Position numbers and translations under genes: made by a program. Positions 43,800-52,066 of a DNA stretch of 64,000 bases are shown here, piece by piece. The notes beneath the pieces were generated by a model that worked only from the letters and a program-made list of their open reading frames with translations, was not told where the DNA came from and searched no databases. Source of the stretch: Tolypothrix tenuis PCC 7101 (GTDB lineage: Bacteria; Cyanobacteriota; Cyanobacteriia; Cyanobacteriales; Nostocaceae); NCBI RefSeq assembly GCF_002368295.1, contig NZ_AP018248.1, positions 2,787,977-2,851,976 of the forward strand. The letters run 5' to 3'. Each line of letters starts with the position of its first letter. Position 1 is the stretch's first letter.

Positions 43800-44282
43800 A
43801 TGGAATCTACTGAACTTAACAATACTTTATTAGCTCTATTGCTTGCTTTAAAGGATTCTGACATTTCTTTAAGCGATACAGAACAATCTGATTTATACCA
43901 AGCTGCAGAACAACTTTCAGCTAACCCAAAAGCCTGGGAAATACTGATCGCACCCCGTCTATTGATGACGATCCAAGCTAACCCAGCTTTAAATCATCGC
44001 TTTCAAGCCGCAAAATCGCAATTAGATAATTTAGGCGATCGCATTCCCCTCAATTTACTACCTAACGAAGCTGAACTCGAACAAGCTGCACCAAAGCAGA
44101 AGCCTCAACCGACAACCCGTGCTATTCCCCAAGTTAGCGCCTCTGATTTAAGAAGCAATGAAATTACCAATATGGCTATTAGGGTAATGACAACTTCTAA
44201 TCCTGCGGAAACTGCTAAAAAATTAAATGGTTTTGAACAATTCCAACAATTTTTAAGCCAAAATCTTAGTCAAAATCAGTAA
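43800..44282 (+). CDS. Hypothetical protein, first gene divergent from caspase-STAND
   Basis: This 160-residue soluble protein has an acidic helical N-terminal half (LLALLLALKDSDISLSD, then DLYQAAEQLSANPKAWEILI) and a linker rich in Gln, Pro and Thr (about 95-115), followed by a C-terminal helix pair (SNEITNMAIRVMTTSNPAE, FEQFQQFLSQNL). I do not recognise the family. The N-terminal half could be a small death-like or effector-associated adaptor helix bundle, but that is speculation from layout. It is separated by 78 bp, including a hairpin, from the downstream membrane-protein gene on the same strand and by 64 bp from the divergent caspase-STAND gene. It is a plausible adaptor or regulator of that system. 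Confidence 0.75.
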   Translation: MESTELNNTLLALLLALKDSDISLSDTEQSDLYQAAEQLSANPKAWEILIAPRLLMTIQANPALNHRFQAAKSQLDNLGDRIPLNLLPNEAELEQAAPKQKPQPTTRAIPQVSASDLRSNEITNMAIRVMTTSNPAETAKKLNGFEQFQQFLSQNLSQNQ

Positions 44283-44294
44283 TTTGTCGTTCAG

Positions 44295-44324
44295 GATGTG
44301 TTAGGAATGCTGTCCTAACGCATC
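44295..44324. repeat. Hairpin between the two genes of the caspase-associated operon
   Basis: GATGTGTTAGGA pairs with TCCTAACGCATC over six bases. It belongs to the same GATGCGTTA-type palindromes seen at 10866 and 26021 and could attenuate or stabilise the operon message. Confidence 0.55.
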
Positions 44325-44360
44325 TGACAAATATTAAAAAATATAAAATTATTTCCTTAA

Positions 44361-45818
44361 ATGACTGCACTTATTTATCCGACTATTGACCTCTTTCTTT
44401 ATGATTTGAAGTATAGTTTAGGCGATACTTCAGACGAGATTGGGCAGAATCAACAATCTTTTTTTCAGAAAATACCTGAATATATTCGCCCATTTTTGCT
44501 AGAAAATGGGCAAGAGTTACAAGGTGAATATGTTCATCTCCTCAAAGATGTATATGCACCGACAAAACATGACAGTGAACAATATGAAGGCTATGTTTAC
44601 CCTGTACTGCTTGGTGATAGTTATGGTCTACTTCTAGAATGTGCTTTCAAAAATAAAACTGATGCTCAACCTGCTCAATGTTTTGCCAATATTAAAGCAG
44701 AAATTGAGCAAACTTTAAAAGGTCAAACATCTAATATTGGACAAACTTGGATGCTCTCTGGCTGGTTACCTGCAGAGCAAACCCAAAGCCCAGAAGAGAT
44801 TGCTCAAGCTTGCTATCAAGCCTTAATGCCGGGTTTGGATTGGGAAGGAGATTTACAAGGTCAAGGGCATTTTTTAGGAGCAGATATTTTTGAACTGACT
44901 CAAAATCATCAGCATTTTATTGTAGTAATATATCCTAATGAAAATACTTTAAATTTATCTGGTAAATTTTATGCTGATTGGATGCGTTTGTTCTATTATC
45001 GGCACAAAATATTTTGGGCCTATAGTCAAAGTCGGATATTAAAACATTCTCTGCAAACTTATTTTTCAAAAATCCAAGCTGGCAGTAATACAGTTGAAAA
45101 AGCCAGAAAGCAGGGTAGTGAGTTAAAAATACTGCATACAACATTAATTGATGTGCAAAATACCCTCAATGAATATACCAGAGAATTAACTATAATTGAT
45201 TTCCAGGGTGGCACAATTGATATTAACTTAAGTAATTATGAAAAGCGGATAGGTAAAATTAAACAAAAATCTCAAAAACTTGTAGTCAATCAAGAAACAG
45301 AAGTCAGGTTTTTAACAGAGTTCAGTAAATTAGTTAAAGACAAATATCGCTTCCAAATAACTAAAGATTCAGAGAACCTAGAACGAGGTTTAAAATTACT
45401 TTCAGATACCATTAACGCAGTTCGCAGCCGTGTTGAAGTAGAAAAAGCTGAACGCGATCGCAATTTTCAAACCTTCGTTAGCCTATTAGCTGCAGGTTGG
45501 ACTTTTGGCTCTTTTGTCGCCGCTTTACCCGGATTGGGGGAAGATAACGACAACCCTGTCAGATCCTACCTAATTAAATCTTTCCATCTAGAATCCAGTA
45601 CAGAAGGCGTAAAGACAATAAAAGAAGTCAAGACAGTACAACAATTAGATACAAAAGAAGGAAAGAAAACCCAAGAGGTAAAAACAATCACAGAGGAGCC
45701 AAACGAAGAACCCTGGTGGCTAGTCCCAGCAACAACAGGAATCTACACCCTCAGCGGATTTATCATTGCTATCTTATTACTTTTGCTTTGGCGGCGTTTG
45801 TCGCGGCGATATACATAA
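44361..45818 (+). CDS. Hypothetical coiled-coil membrane protein, second gene divergent from caspase-STAND
   Basis: 485 residues, unrecognised. An N-terminal globular alpha/beta half (about 1-215) begins TALIYPTIDLFLYDLKY and contains WMLSGWLPAEQ and HFIVVIYPNENTLNL. A long coiled-coil half (about 225-375) follows. Then come two hydrophobic helices: FVSLLAAGWTFGSFVAALPG near 369-388 and TTGIYTLSGFIIAILLLLLW near 455-475. Between them lies a charged loop with iterated EVKT units. The C-terminus is basic (RRLSRRYT). This looks like a membrane-inserted effector or channel-like partner rather than an enzyme. Position just past a caspase-nSTAND gene recalls the multi-gene caspase-centred conflict systems proposed for multicellular bacteria, but homology to those partner proteins could not be tested. 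Confidence 0.78.
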   Translation: MTALIYPTIDLFLYDLKYSLGDTSDEIGQNQQSFFQKIPEYIRPFLLENGQELQGEYVHLLKDVYAPTKHDSEQYEGYVYPVLLGDSYGLLLECAFKNKTDAQPAQCFANIKAEIEQTLKGQTSNIGQTWMLSGWLPAEQTQSPEEIAQACYQALMPGLDWEGDLQGQGHFLGADIFELTQNHQHFIVVIYPNENTLNLSGKFYADWMRLFYYRHKIFWAYSQSRILKHSLQTYFSKIQAGSNTVEKARKQGSELKILHTTLIDVQNTLNEYTRELTIIDFQGGTIDINLSNYEKRIGKIKQKSQKLVVNQETEVRFLTEFSKLVKDKYRFQITKDSENLERGLKLLSDTINAVRSRVEVEKAERDRNFQTFVSLLAAGWTFGSFVAALPGLGEDNDNPVRSYLIKSFHLESSTEGVKTIKEVKTVQQLDTKEGKKTQEVKTITEEPNEEPWWLVPATTGIYTLSGFIIAILLLLLWRRLSRRYT

Positions 45819-45849
45819 TAACGTTGAAGCATTTTTAAATCATCAGTAA

Positions 45850-45937
45850 GGTTTAGGGAAAAGGTTAAAGGGTAAGGGTTAAAAGTATGTTCTTTTTCCT
45901 TTCTCCTTGGCCTTGTTTCATTTCACCGAAAAGTCTT
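45850..45937. repeat. Family C dispersed repeat, copy 3
   Basis: GGGAAAAGGTTAAAGGGTAA arm then a CCTTTCTCCTTGGCC arm. The rest of 45819-46255 contains no gene I can see. Confidence 0.65.
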
Positions 45938-46255
45938 GTCTAGCTAGTAAGTCTCTATTGGTGCTGCGGTTTTTAAAGATTACATAAATTAGGAAAACCA
46001 TTAGTTTATTAACAGCTTAGTAATCTAATAGTTATGAAAATAATGGCAATATTCCCCCTTTGGATAGAGGAAAAACTCCCTACTCGCGGTAGAGCCAACT
46101 AAATGATTACAAAGGTTATTCTGAATCATATCAAAGGCTAAGTAACAAATAAAACACAATTTCAGAAATCAAATTTTTCAGATAAATGAAAAGTTTTGGT
46201 TAATGCAAAGTCCTGTTTGCCAATATTTACTAATCGAGGAGTGGAATAAAAGGTT

Positions 46256-46960
46256 ATGAATAATCCAAGCGATCGCGAAAGTTATCACAGTGAAAATAGG
46301 CAAGAATCTTATACAGATGCTAACGGTGAGACTCGTACTCACGTGCAGAGAACTACGGAAACAGTTAACAACCCAGGTAATTATAATTCCTATGGAACTG
46401 GTTATGTAACCGGTCGCAACGCTGAACGCAGATATCAAGAAGCTAATTTAGTAGAGCGTGATAATAGTAATACTGCTAATGGTTTATTGTTAGGTGTCAT
46501 CCTAGCTTCTTTAGTTACCTTGGGTGCAGCCGCATTCTGGTATTTCAACCAGCGTAACAATGAACCTGTAAACAATGCTGCACCAGTATTCGTTCCTGTA
46601 CCATCTAGTGCTAGTCCTTCCCCTGCTGCTAGTCAATCTCCTCAAACAAAAACCACAATCATTGAAAGAACCAGAGAAGTACCTGTTGTAATTCCTCAAC
46701 AGTCTGCGCCTTCACAATCTGCGCCTTCACAACCAAATATTAATATTACTGTTCCATCTCAACGACCTGCTGCGGAAAGAGTTCCATCTGCATCGCCATC
46801 ACCATCGACTCCTAACCGCCAAAGTCCAACTGATAACTCTTCTACTCAAGATAAGAGCAGCGATACACTGACAAATTCTCCACTTAACGGCACAGGTCAG
46901 TCAAACACTAACTCTAACAGTGGTACTTCGTCTTCTGGAGATAGTAAGACTGGTCAGTAG
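46256..46960 (+). CDS. Hypothetical single-pass membrane protein with Ser/Pro-rich outer domain
   Basis: This 234-residue protein has a hydrophilic N-terminus (about 1-70) rich in Asn, Arg and Tyr (NGETRTHVQRTTETV), one transmembrane helix (NGLLLGVILASLVTLGAA, about 73-93), then a low-complexity Pro/Ser/Gln/Asn region to the end (SASPSPAASQSP, QQSAPSQSAPSQ). I recognise no family. The N-terminal charge pattern suggests a cytoplasmic N-terminus and a flexible extracytoplasmic tail. GGAG sits 15 bases upstream and AAAGG nearer, so initiation at ATG 46256 is reasonable. Transcribed alone. Confidence 0.72.
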   Translation: MNNPSDRESYHSENRQESYTDANGETRTHVQRTTETVNNPGNYNSYGTGYVTGRNAERRYQEANLVERDNSNTANGLLLGVILASLVTLGAAAFWYFNQRNNEPVNNAAPVFVPVPSSASPSPAASQSPQTKTTIIERTREVPVVIPQQSAPSQSAPSQPNINITVPSQRPAAERVPSASPSPSTPNRQSPTDNSSTQDKSSDTLTNSPLNGTGQSNTNSNSGTSSSGDSKTGQ

Positions 46961-47623
46961 GTGTTTGTCAATGGGGAAGGGGGAATGGGGAAGGGGTAAT
47001 GGGTAATTGGTTTTTGTTCTCCTCATCTTCCTCATCTTCCTCATCTCTATCTCTCAAACACCAAACCCCGCTTATTAAGAAAAATTGCCAAAATGTTGCG
47101 GTAAATTAACAGCGTTCAAGTTTGGTAAATATGTGCTTCAGTAGAGAAAGTAAGTGCTACATTAAGAGCAAGGTACAAAAAGGTTAAAAGTTCACCAACA
47201 AACCTTTAAATTAGAGCCTGTGCCTCCTGCTCTAATGTTCTCGCAATCACTGCTCAGTTGTAGCATCCATTGAAAGTGTTTTCGCCTTAATCTCATCGAT
47301 AATCCTTTTGGAGGTGATTGAACGCACAGCCAGAAATGCCTGCCTAGTTGGATCAAGGATGCACAAATGGTTTCTGGAGAGAGCGATTGCGAAGATTGTT
47401 ACAGTCCACATTAGTTGTAGCTATTTCCCTCTGAATTTTAGAATCTTCTCGAAACAATTGCATTTTTCATCAACCGCCTGAAGCTGCTGATATTCTCCCA
47501 TCGTAGCTCTAGGCGGTTAAATGTGTTTAAAGGTTGACTATGCAATGTTGGCTGTTGATAGTCAAAAAGAAAAAATTTGCAGAGTTCCAGCAAGAGTATC
47601 CGAATAAATGAAATGTTTCTGGA
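46961..47623. other. Gene-free stretch
   Basis: 663 bp with GGGGAA(T/G) low-complexity DNA at 46972-47008 and TCCTCATCT repeats at 47022-47055. I see no credible reading frame, tRNA or strong hairpin in the remainder. Confidence 0.6.
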
Positions 47624-48457
47624 CTATTCACGGAGTAACGTAATTACAGTTACTTCGGGCGGACAAAATAAGCGTCCTGGTCGATAAGTTCCTAAGCCAC
47701 GATTGATATATAACTGATTACTGCCAACTTTGTGAAATCCTTGAGCCCATTCCCAATATCGTACTACTGTAGAGAAATCCCCAAGGAAAAAAGATACCCA
47801 ACTCCGCAATTTTTTGGGTAGTTTCTTCAGCAGCTTTTTATAATGAAACACCAAAGGCCCAATACCTGGTATCACTATATGACCTCCGTGAGTATGACCA
47901 GATAGCTGTAAATCTACTCGCCATTGTTGCAATATCTTAGCAGTATCAGGGTTATGGGATAAAACAATGCGGGGTGTGGTGGAGTCTAGTTGATTCATAA
48001 TTGGTGCTGGTTGAAATTCTCTTGACCAATAATCAGCTAATCCGATGAATGGTAATTCTGTGCCTACAGGATAAGCAATTTCGTTCCACAAGACATTTAC
48101 TCCAATGTTAGTAAATGCATCTGTTACTTCTGCTTTGGAGTGGCTGTAATGGATGTCATGGTTACCAAGTATGGCATAAACTCCATAACGGCTTTCTAGA
48201 TATTTGAGACGTTGAGTTAATTTATGAATCGGAGTGGGATCGTCTGTTACATAGTCACCAGTTAAGACTACTACATCAGGTTCTGCTTCATTAGTCAGTG
48301 CGATCGCTTCTTCTAACATCTCATCCGATAATCGCAAACCATCGTAATGAAAATCTGATAACTGAACTAACTTTAAGCCTTCTAAAGATACAGGTAAGTC
48401 TGTAATCTTAACCGTTAGTTTATCTACTCTTAAATGTCCTGTAAATAACCAGTGCAT
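47624..48457 (-). CDS. Calcineurin-like metallophosphoesterase (paralogue 1)
   Basis: This 277-residue protein has all blocks of the metallophosphoesterase fold: QLSDFHYDGL, VVVLTGDYVTDDP, ILGNHDIHYS, VLSHNPDTAK and LQLSGHTHGGH. These supply the Asp, His and Asn ligands of a two-metal site. The short length and the GNHD, GHTHGG pattern place it with the YkuE/UDP-diacylglucosamine-type or cytoplasmic-membrane phosphoesterases; the substrate is unknown. There is no clear signal peptide. The next gene upstream (48706-49536) encodes a close paralogue, about 70 percent similar by eye, in the same orientation with a 248-bp gap, evidence of tandem duplication. Confidence 0.88.
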   Translation of the reverse strand: MHWLFTGHLRVDKLTVKITDLPVSLEGLKLVQLSDFHYDGLRLSDEMLEEAIALTNEAEPDVVVLTGDYVTDDPTPIHKLTQRLKYLESRYGVYAILGNHDIHYSHSKAEVTDAFTNIGVNVLWNEIAYPVGTELPFIGLADYWSREFQPAPIMNQLDSTTPRIVLSHNPDTAKILQQWRVDLQLSGHTHGGHIVIPGIGPLVFHYKKLLKKLPKKLRSWVSFFLGDFSTVVRYWEWAQGFHKVGSNQLYINRGLGTYRPGRLFCPPEVTVITLLRE

Positions 48458-48705
48458 AACTTAATAGACACTCCTCATAGCAGCGCTTACAGCTTACCAA
48501 AAAATAAAATATATCTTAAATTAAGAATTCTTTAGAATGAGTATCAATACTTGATAGTTGAATTGCTAGCTGTTGGCTGTCAACTAATCCATAAAATGAT
48601 TACATAATAAGTATCTATTTTAGCTTAAATAAATATTCTTGTTTGTTTAACTAAGACCTAATATATTCAATTAAATTAATTTTTTGGTTGCTATTCATTT
48701 AAAAA

Positions 48706-49536
48706 TTACTGACTTTGTAGGGTGATGATAGTCACTTCTGGGCGACAAAATAAACGTCCAGGTAAATAAGTTCCTAAACCACGATTGACATATAATTGAT
48801 TTTTGCCTATTTGATGTAAACCCTGTGCCCATTCCCAATGCCTTACTGTATAGTTACTCACTTGCAAAAATGGAATAAATTGACGCACTTTTTTAGGAAT
48901 TTTTTGCACAATTTTTCTGTAATATAATAATGCTGGGCCAAATCCGGGAATTACGATTTGACCGCCATGAGTATGACCAGATAATTGCAAATCTACACGC
49001 CATGCTTGCAATAATTCTGCTGTATCAGGGTTATGGGATAGTACAATCCGAGGAATATCAGGATCTAGCTGATTCATGACTGGTACAGGGTTAAATTCTC
49101 GTGAGTAACGATCTGCTAACCCTACTAATGGCAATTCTTTTCCTAACGGATAAGCAATGTCATTCCAAAGAACAGGAATGCCAATTTTATTGAAAGCATC
49201 TGTAATTTCTGCTCTTGAGTGTTTATAACATATATCGTGATTGCCCAGTATGGCATAAATACCTGCAGTACTTTGGAGATTTTTTAGCCTTAGCACTAGC
49301 CTGTGAATTGGTTCTGGGCTTCTATTGACATAGTCTCCAGTCAATAAGACTAAATCTGGTTGGGCTTGATTGCTAACTGCGATCGCCTGTTCTAACATCG
49401 CTTCCGATAGCCCGAAACCATCGTAATGAAAATCTGACATCTGCACCAGCTTTTTACCTTTTAAAGATGCAGGTAAGTCTGCAATCTTAACCGTCAATTT
49501 TTCTGTACTCAACGGCCCAGATAGTAACCAGTGCAT
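48706..49536 (-). CDS. Calcineurin-like metallophosphoesterase (paralogue 2)
   Basis: A 276-residue paralogue of the neighbouring gene, sharing its MHWLLSG opening and all metal motifs: QMSDFHYDGF, LVLLTGDYVNRSP, ILGNHDICYKHS, VLSHNPDTAE and LQLSGHTHGGQ. Differences cluster in the segment near 195-220 (PALLYYRKIVQKIPKK), which may contact substrate or membrane. Both copies retain every ligand, so both are probably active and may differ in substrate or expression. The ATG lies 230 bp from the start of the divergent DUF262 gene. Confidence 0.88.
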   Translation of the reverse strand: MHWLLSGPLSTEKLTVKIADLPASLKGKKLVQMSDFHYDGFGLSEAMLEQAIAVSNQAQPDLVLLTGDYVNRSPEPIHRLVLRLKNLQSTAGIYAILGNHDICYKHSRAEITDAFNKIGIPVLWNDIAYPLGKELPLVGLADRYSREFNPVPVMNQLDPDIPRIVLSHNPDTAELLQAWRVDLQLSGHTHGGQIVIPGFGPALLYYRKIVQKIPKKVRQFIPFLQVSNYTVRHWEWAQGLHQIGKNQLYVNRGLGTYLPGRLFCRPEVTIITLQSQ

Positions 49537-49604
49537 AGCGCGCTTAATAATCCTAACTATTAGCGCTTATAGCTTAACTAAAAATTCTGCGATCGCCTGT
49601 TCAA

Positions 49605-49727
49605 CTAAAACAACTTCTTCAAAACTTCATGAATCATACTAGTTTTTTGCGTACTTTTACTTACATAAATATCCAACATTAAAAGGTTGACCTCATCAGA
49701 AAGCGATAAACTATATTTATTCAGCAT
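49605..49727 (-). CDS. Possible small ribbon-helix-helix protein, 40 residues
   Basis: From ATG 49725-49727 to the stop at 49605 the product is MLNKYSLSLSDEVNLLMLD, then IYVSKSTQKTSMIHEVL and KKLF. The beta strand KYSLSLSDE followed by two helices with a turn fits the Arc/MetJ/CopG ribbon-helix-helix pattern of small repressors and antitoxins, though it is at the lower limit of length. No good ribosome binding site is visible. It is divergent from the DUF262-HEPN pair with 41 bp between starts, the position expected for an autorepressor. It could also be a truncated remnant. Confidence 0.42.
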   Translation of the reverse strand: MLNKYSLSLSDEVNLLMLDIYVSKSTQKTSMIHEVLKKLF

Positions 49728-49768
49728 ATTTATGTTTGATCCTGCTGCTATTTTGGAGGATGTAGTCA

Positions 49769-50941
49769 ATGCAAGTACTTGCGCCGACAGAAGAAAAAAT
49801 GTGGGAAGCATCACCCTATCAAGCCCGCAACAAAATGTCTGATATTGATATCAATGCTAAGTATGAGTCTGGAGAACAAAGAATTCTCACTGAAATGAAC
49901 AGAGAAAAACTACCCAGTTTTGTCGAAGCATTAAAAAAGACTGGGTACATGGATGTGCGTCCTTTTTATCAAAGAAGAGATCGCTGGGATAAAAAGAAGC
50001 AATCACGACTGATAGAGTCTTTTCTAATCAATATTCCAGTACCCCCAATTATTCTTTATGAGAAGGAGTTCAACTTTTATGAAGTAATGGATGGTCAACA
50101 GAGAATTACCGCCCTTCGCGATTTTTATGAAAACCGTTTGGCATTAACAGGTCTAGAACTCTGGCCAGAATTAAATGGACGTACATATGCTAATCTTCCT
50201 ACAAAAATAAAAGCTGGGATTGATCGTCGTTCGATCTCTTCTATAGTTCTAATTACAGAGTCAAAATCTAATATTGAAGAAGAGTTACTTTTAAAGCAAC
50301 TAGCATTTGAGCGTTTAAATACTGGTGGTGTCGCCTTAAGTCGCCAAGAGGTACGTAACTGTTTATATTATGGCAAATTCAACCAATTATTACTTGAACT
50401 GGCAAGTAATGATATCTTTACTGATGCTTGGGGAATCCCGATAGATAATAATGAAGAATTATGTAAAAATAATTTGTACAAAAAGATGGAAGATGTCGAA
50501 TTAATTCTTCGTTTTTTTGCATTACGTCATGTGGATGACTTTCGTAGAGGGATGGAGGGATTTCTTGATTTATATATGATCAAGAGTTTGAAATTTTCTG
50601 ATGAAGATATAGAAATTCTCAAGTGTATTTTCATAAATACTATAGAGTTAGCAAATGAAATTTATGCAGAGAATTTATTTAAGCCCTTCGATAATAAGTC
50701 AAATAAATGGAAAGATAGGACTTATAAGGCTTATTATGATGCTGTTATGGTTGGTTTTAGTAGACATCTAAAAGATGCAGAGATTCTAATTCAAAGGAAA
50801 TCAAGAGTAATTGATGAGACCAAGAATCTGTTTAAACAAGATAGTTCAAAGCTGTTTACAGGCGGTGGAACCACTAAAGCTGATATCCAGGAAAGAATTA
50901 GATTAGTGGATGATATGCTGTCCCAAATTATCGCAGAGTAA
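49769..50941 (+). CDS. DUF262 (ParB/Srx-like) domain protein
   Basis: This 390-residue protein has an N-terminal DUF262 domain, with FYQRRDRWD at 66-74 and the hallmark VMDGQQRITAL (DGQQR at 108-112). DUF262 is related to ParB/sulfiredoxin-type nucleases and NTPases and forms the N-terminal half of GmrSD type IV restriction enzymes. Here the C-terminal half (about 200-390) is helical and lacks a recognisable DUF1524 HNH nuclease motif. GGAGG lies nine bases before ATG 49769. Six bases separate its stop from the HEPN gene, so they form an operon. Probably the sensor or NTP-using partner of a defence or toxin module; that function is inferred. Confidence 0.87.
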   Translation: MQVLAPTEEKMWEASPYQARNKMSDIDINAKYESGEQRILTEMNREKLPSFVEALKKTGYMDVRPFYQRRDRWDKKKQSRLIESFLINIPVPPIILYEKEFNFYEVMDGQQRITALRDFYENRLALTGLELWPELNGRTYANLPTKIKAGIDRRSISSIVLITESKSNIEEELLLKQLAFERLNTGGVALSRQEVRNCLYYGKFNQLLLELASNDIFTDAWGIPIDNNEELCKNNLYKKMEDVELILRFFALRHVDDFRRGMEGFLDLYMIKSLKFSDEDIEILKCIFINTIELANEIYAENLFKPFDNKSNKWKDRTYKAYYDAVMVGFSRHLKDAEILIQRKSRVIDETKNLFKQDSSKLFTGGGTTKADIQERIRLVDDMLSQIIAE

Positions 50942-50947
50942 ACGGCG

Positions 50948-52003
50948 ATGTTTCAGAATCTTCTTAAGACAGTAAGAGTTAATATTTCTACTGTAATTTC
51001 TATAATCAAAACTAACACTAGGCTTAGAGAAATTTCGTTTAGCTCATCTGATATAACAAAGCAAGAATTATATGAAGATACAGAATTGATTCTTGGCACA
51101 CTAATGCAGGATATACCTAAGCTACAAGAGTGGTTAATTTATGATCACTGTGCAGTAGTGATGCGATTATACGCAATTTATGAGCGTTTTGTAGAGGAGA
51201 TAATTGCTGATTGGTTAACACTTCTACCTGTATTATTTCCACAGTATTCAGAGTTAGAAGAAAGAATCCGCAATACTCACCAGATAGGTGTAGGAAGATT
51301 GCTTATCGAAATCAAGAAAAATAGATATAAACACCTTAATATTGAAAATGTTATCCGTGGATTTTTTTATGGATATACTAATGAAGCAGAATATTATCTG
51401 TTACCAGATGCTTTCCTATTCCACGAACAGAATCTACGCAGAGAAACTTTAGATAAATTAATGGCAGATGCAGGCTTACCAAATGCATGGATTTGGATAG
51501 AAAATCATAGAGCGGTAAAGTATTTTATAGAAGAAATTAGAGGATCTCAAAATACTGCTGAAAGTGAACTAAATGATTTAATTATTTATCGTAATGATGC
51601 CGCGCATGGCTCCCCAGATAATTTTCTGAGAGCCCATGCATTGCTAGAATTATGTATCTTTGTTGAAGCTTTATGTCAAGCACTTGCTGAGTTAGTTACT
51701 TATCAAGTGCTGGAGCGTAAGAAAGTACTAGGACAAACGCAGGAAGTTGGAAGAATTACAGAATGGTTAAAAAAGAGAGAGGCTGGAATAGCAAAGTTTG
51801 AAGAAATTACTATGTTATCAGTAGGACGCAGCCTTTTCTTAGTTAGTGAAGGAACATCTTGTTGTGTTTTAGCTACCATTACAAGCATTCAAAATAATGG
51901 AATACCAGTTAATGAGATTCAAACCACTAAAGGGATGGAAGTAGGTTTAAAATTTGATGTAGATGCAAAAAAAGGATTGCGTTTGTATCAATTACAAGAT
52001 TGA
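50948..52003 (+). CDS. HEPN-type nuclease (MAE_28990/MAE_18760-like) paired with DUF262
   Basis: This 351-residue mostly helical protein carries the HEPN ribonuclease motif as IIYRNDAAHGS, with Arg215 and His220 (Rx4H), inside a helix pair. Upstream helices VVMRLYAIYERFVEEII and a central variable part resemble the MAE_28990-type HEPN family. HEPN proteins cut RNA in toxin-antitoxin, abortive infection and CRISPR systems. After about residue 270 there is a small beta-rich domain (SVGRSLFLVSEGTSCCVL). It lies six bases after the DUF262 gene. The pair is AT-rich compared with flanking metabolic genes, consistent with horizontal transfer. A phage-defence role is likely but not shown. Confidence 0.83.
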   Translation: MFQNLLKTVRVNISTVISIIKTNTRLREISFSSSDITKQELYEDTELILGTLMQDIPKLQEWLIYDHCAVVMRLYAIYERFVEEIIADWLTLLPVLFPQYSELEERIRNTHQIGVGRLLIEIKKNRYKHLNIENVIRGFFYGYTNEAEYYLLPDAFLFHEQNLRRETLDKLMADAGLPNAWIWIENHRAVKYFIEEIRGSQNTAESELNDLIIYRNDAAHGSPDNFLRAHALLELCIFVEALCQALAELVTYQVLERKKVLGQTQEVGRITEWLKKREAGIAKFEEITMLSVGRSLFLVSEGTSCCVLATITSIQNNGIPVNEIQTTKGMEVGLKFDVDAKKGLRLYQLQD

Positions 52004-52066
52004 TAATAGGAAAAAAATAAAATTATATCTATAATATATGCGTTCTAATCATTACCTTATTAAATA

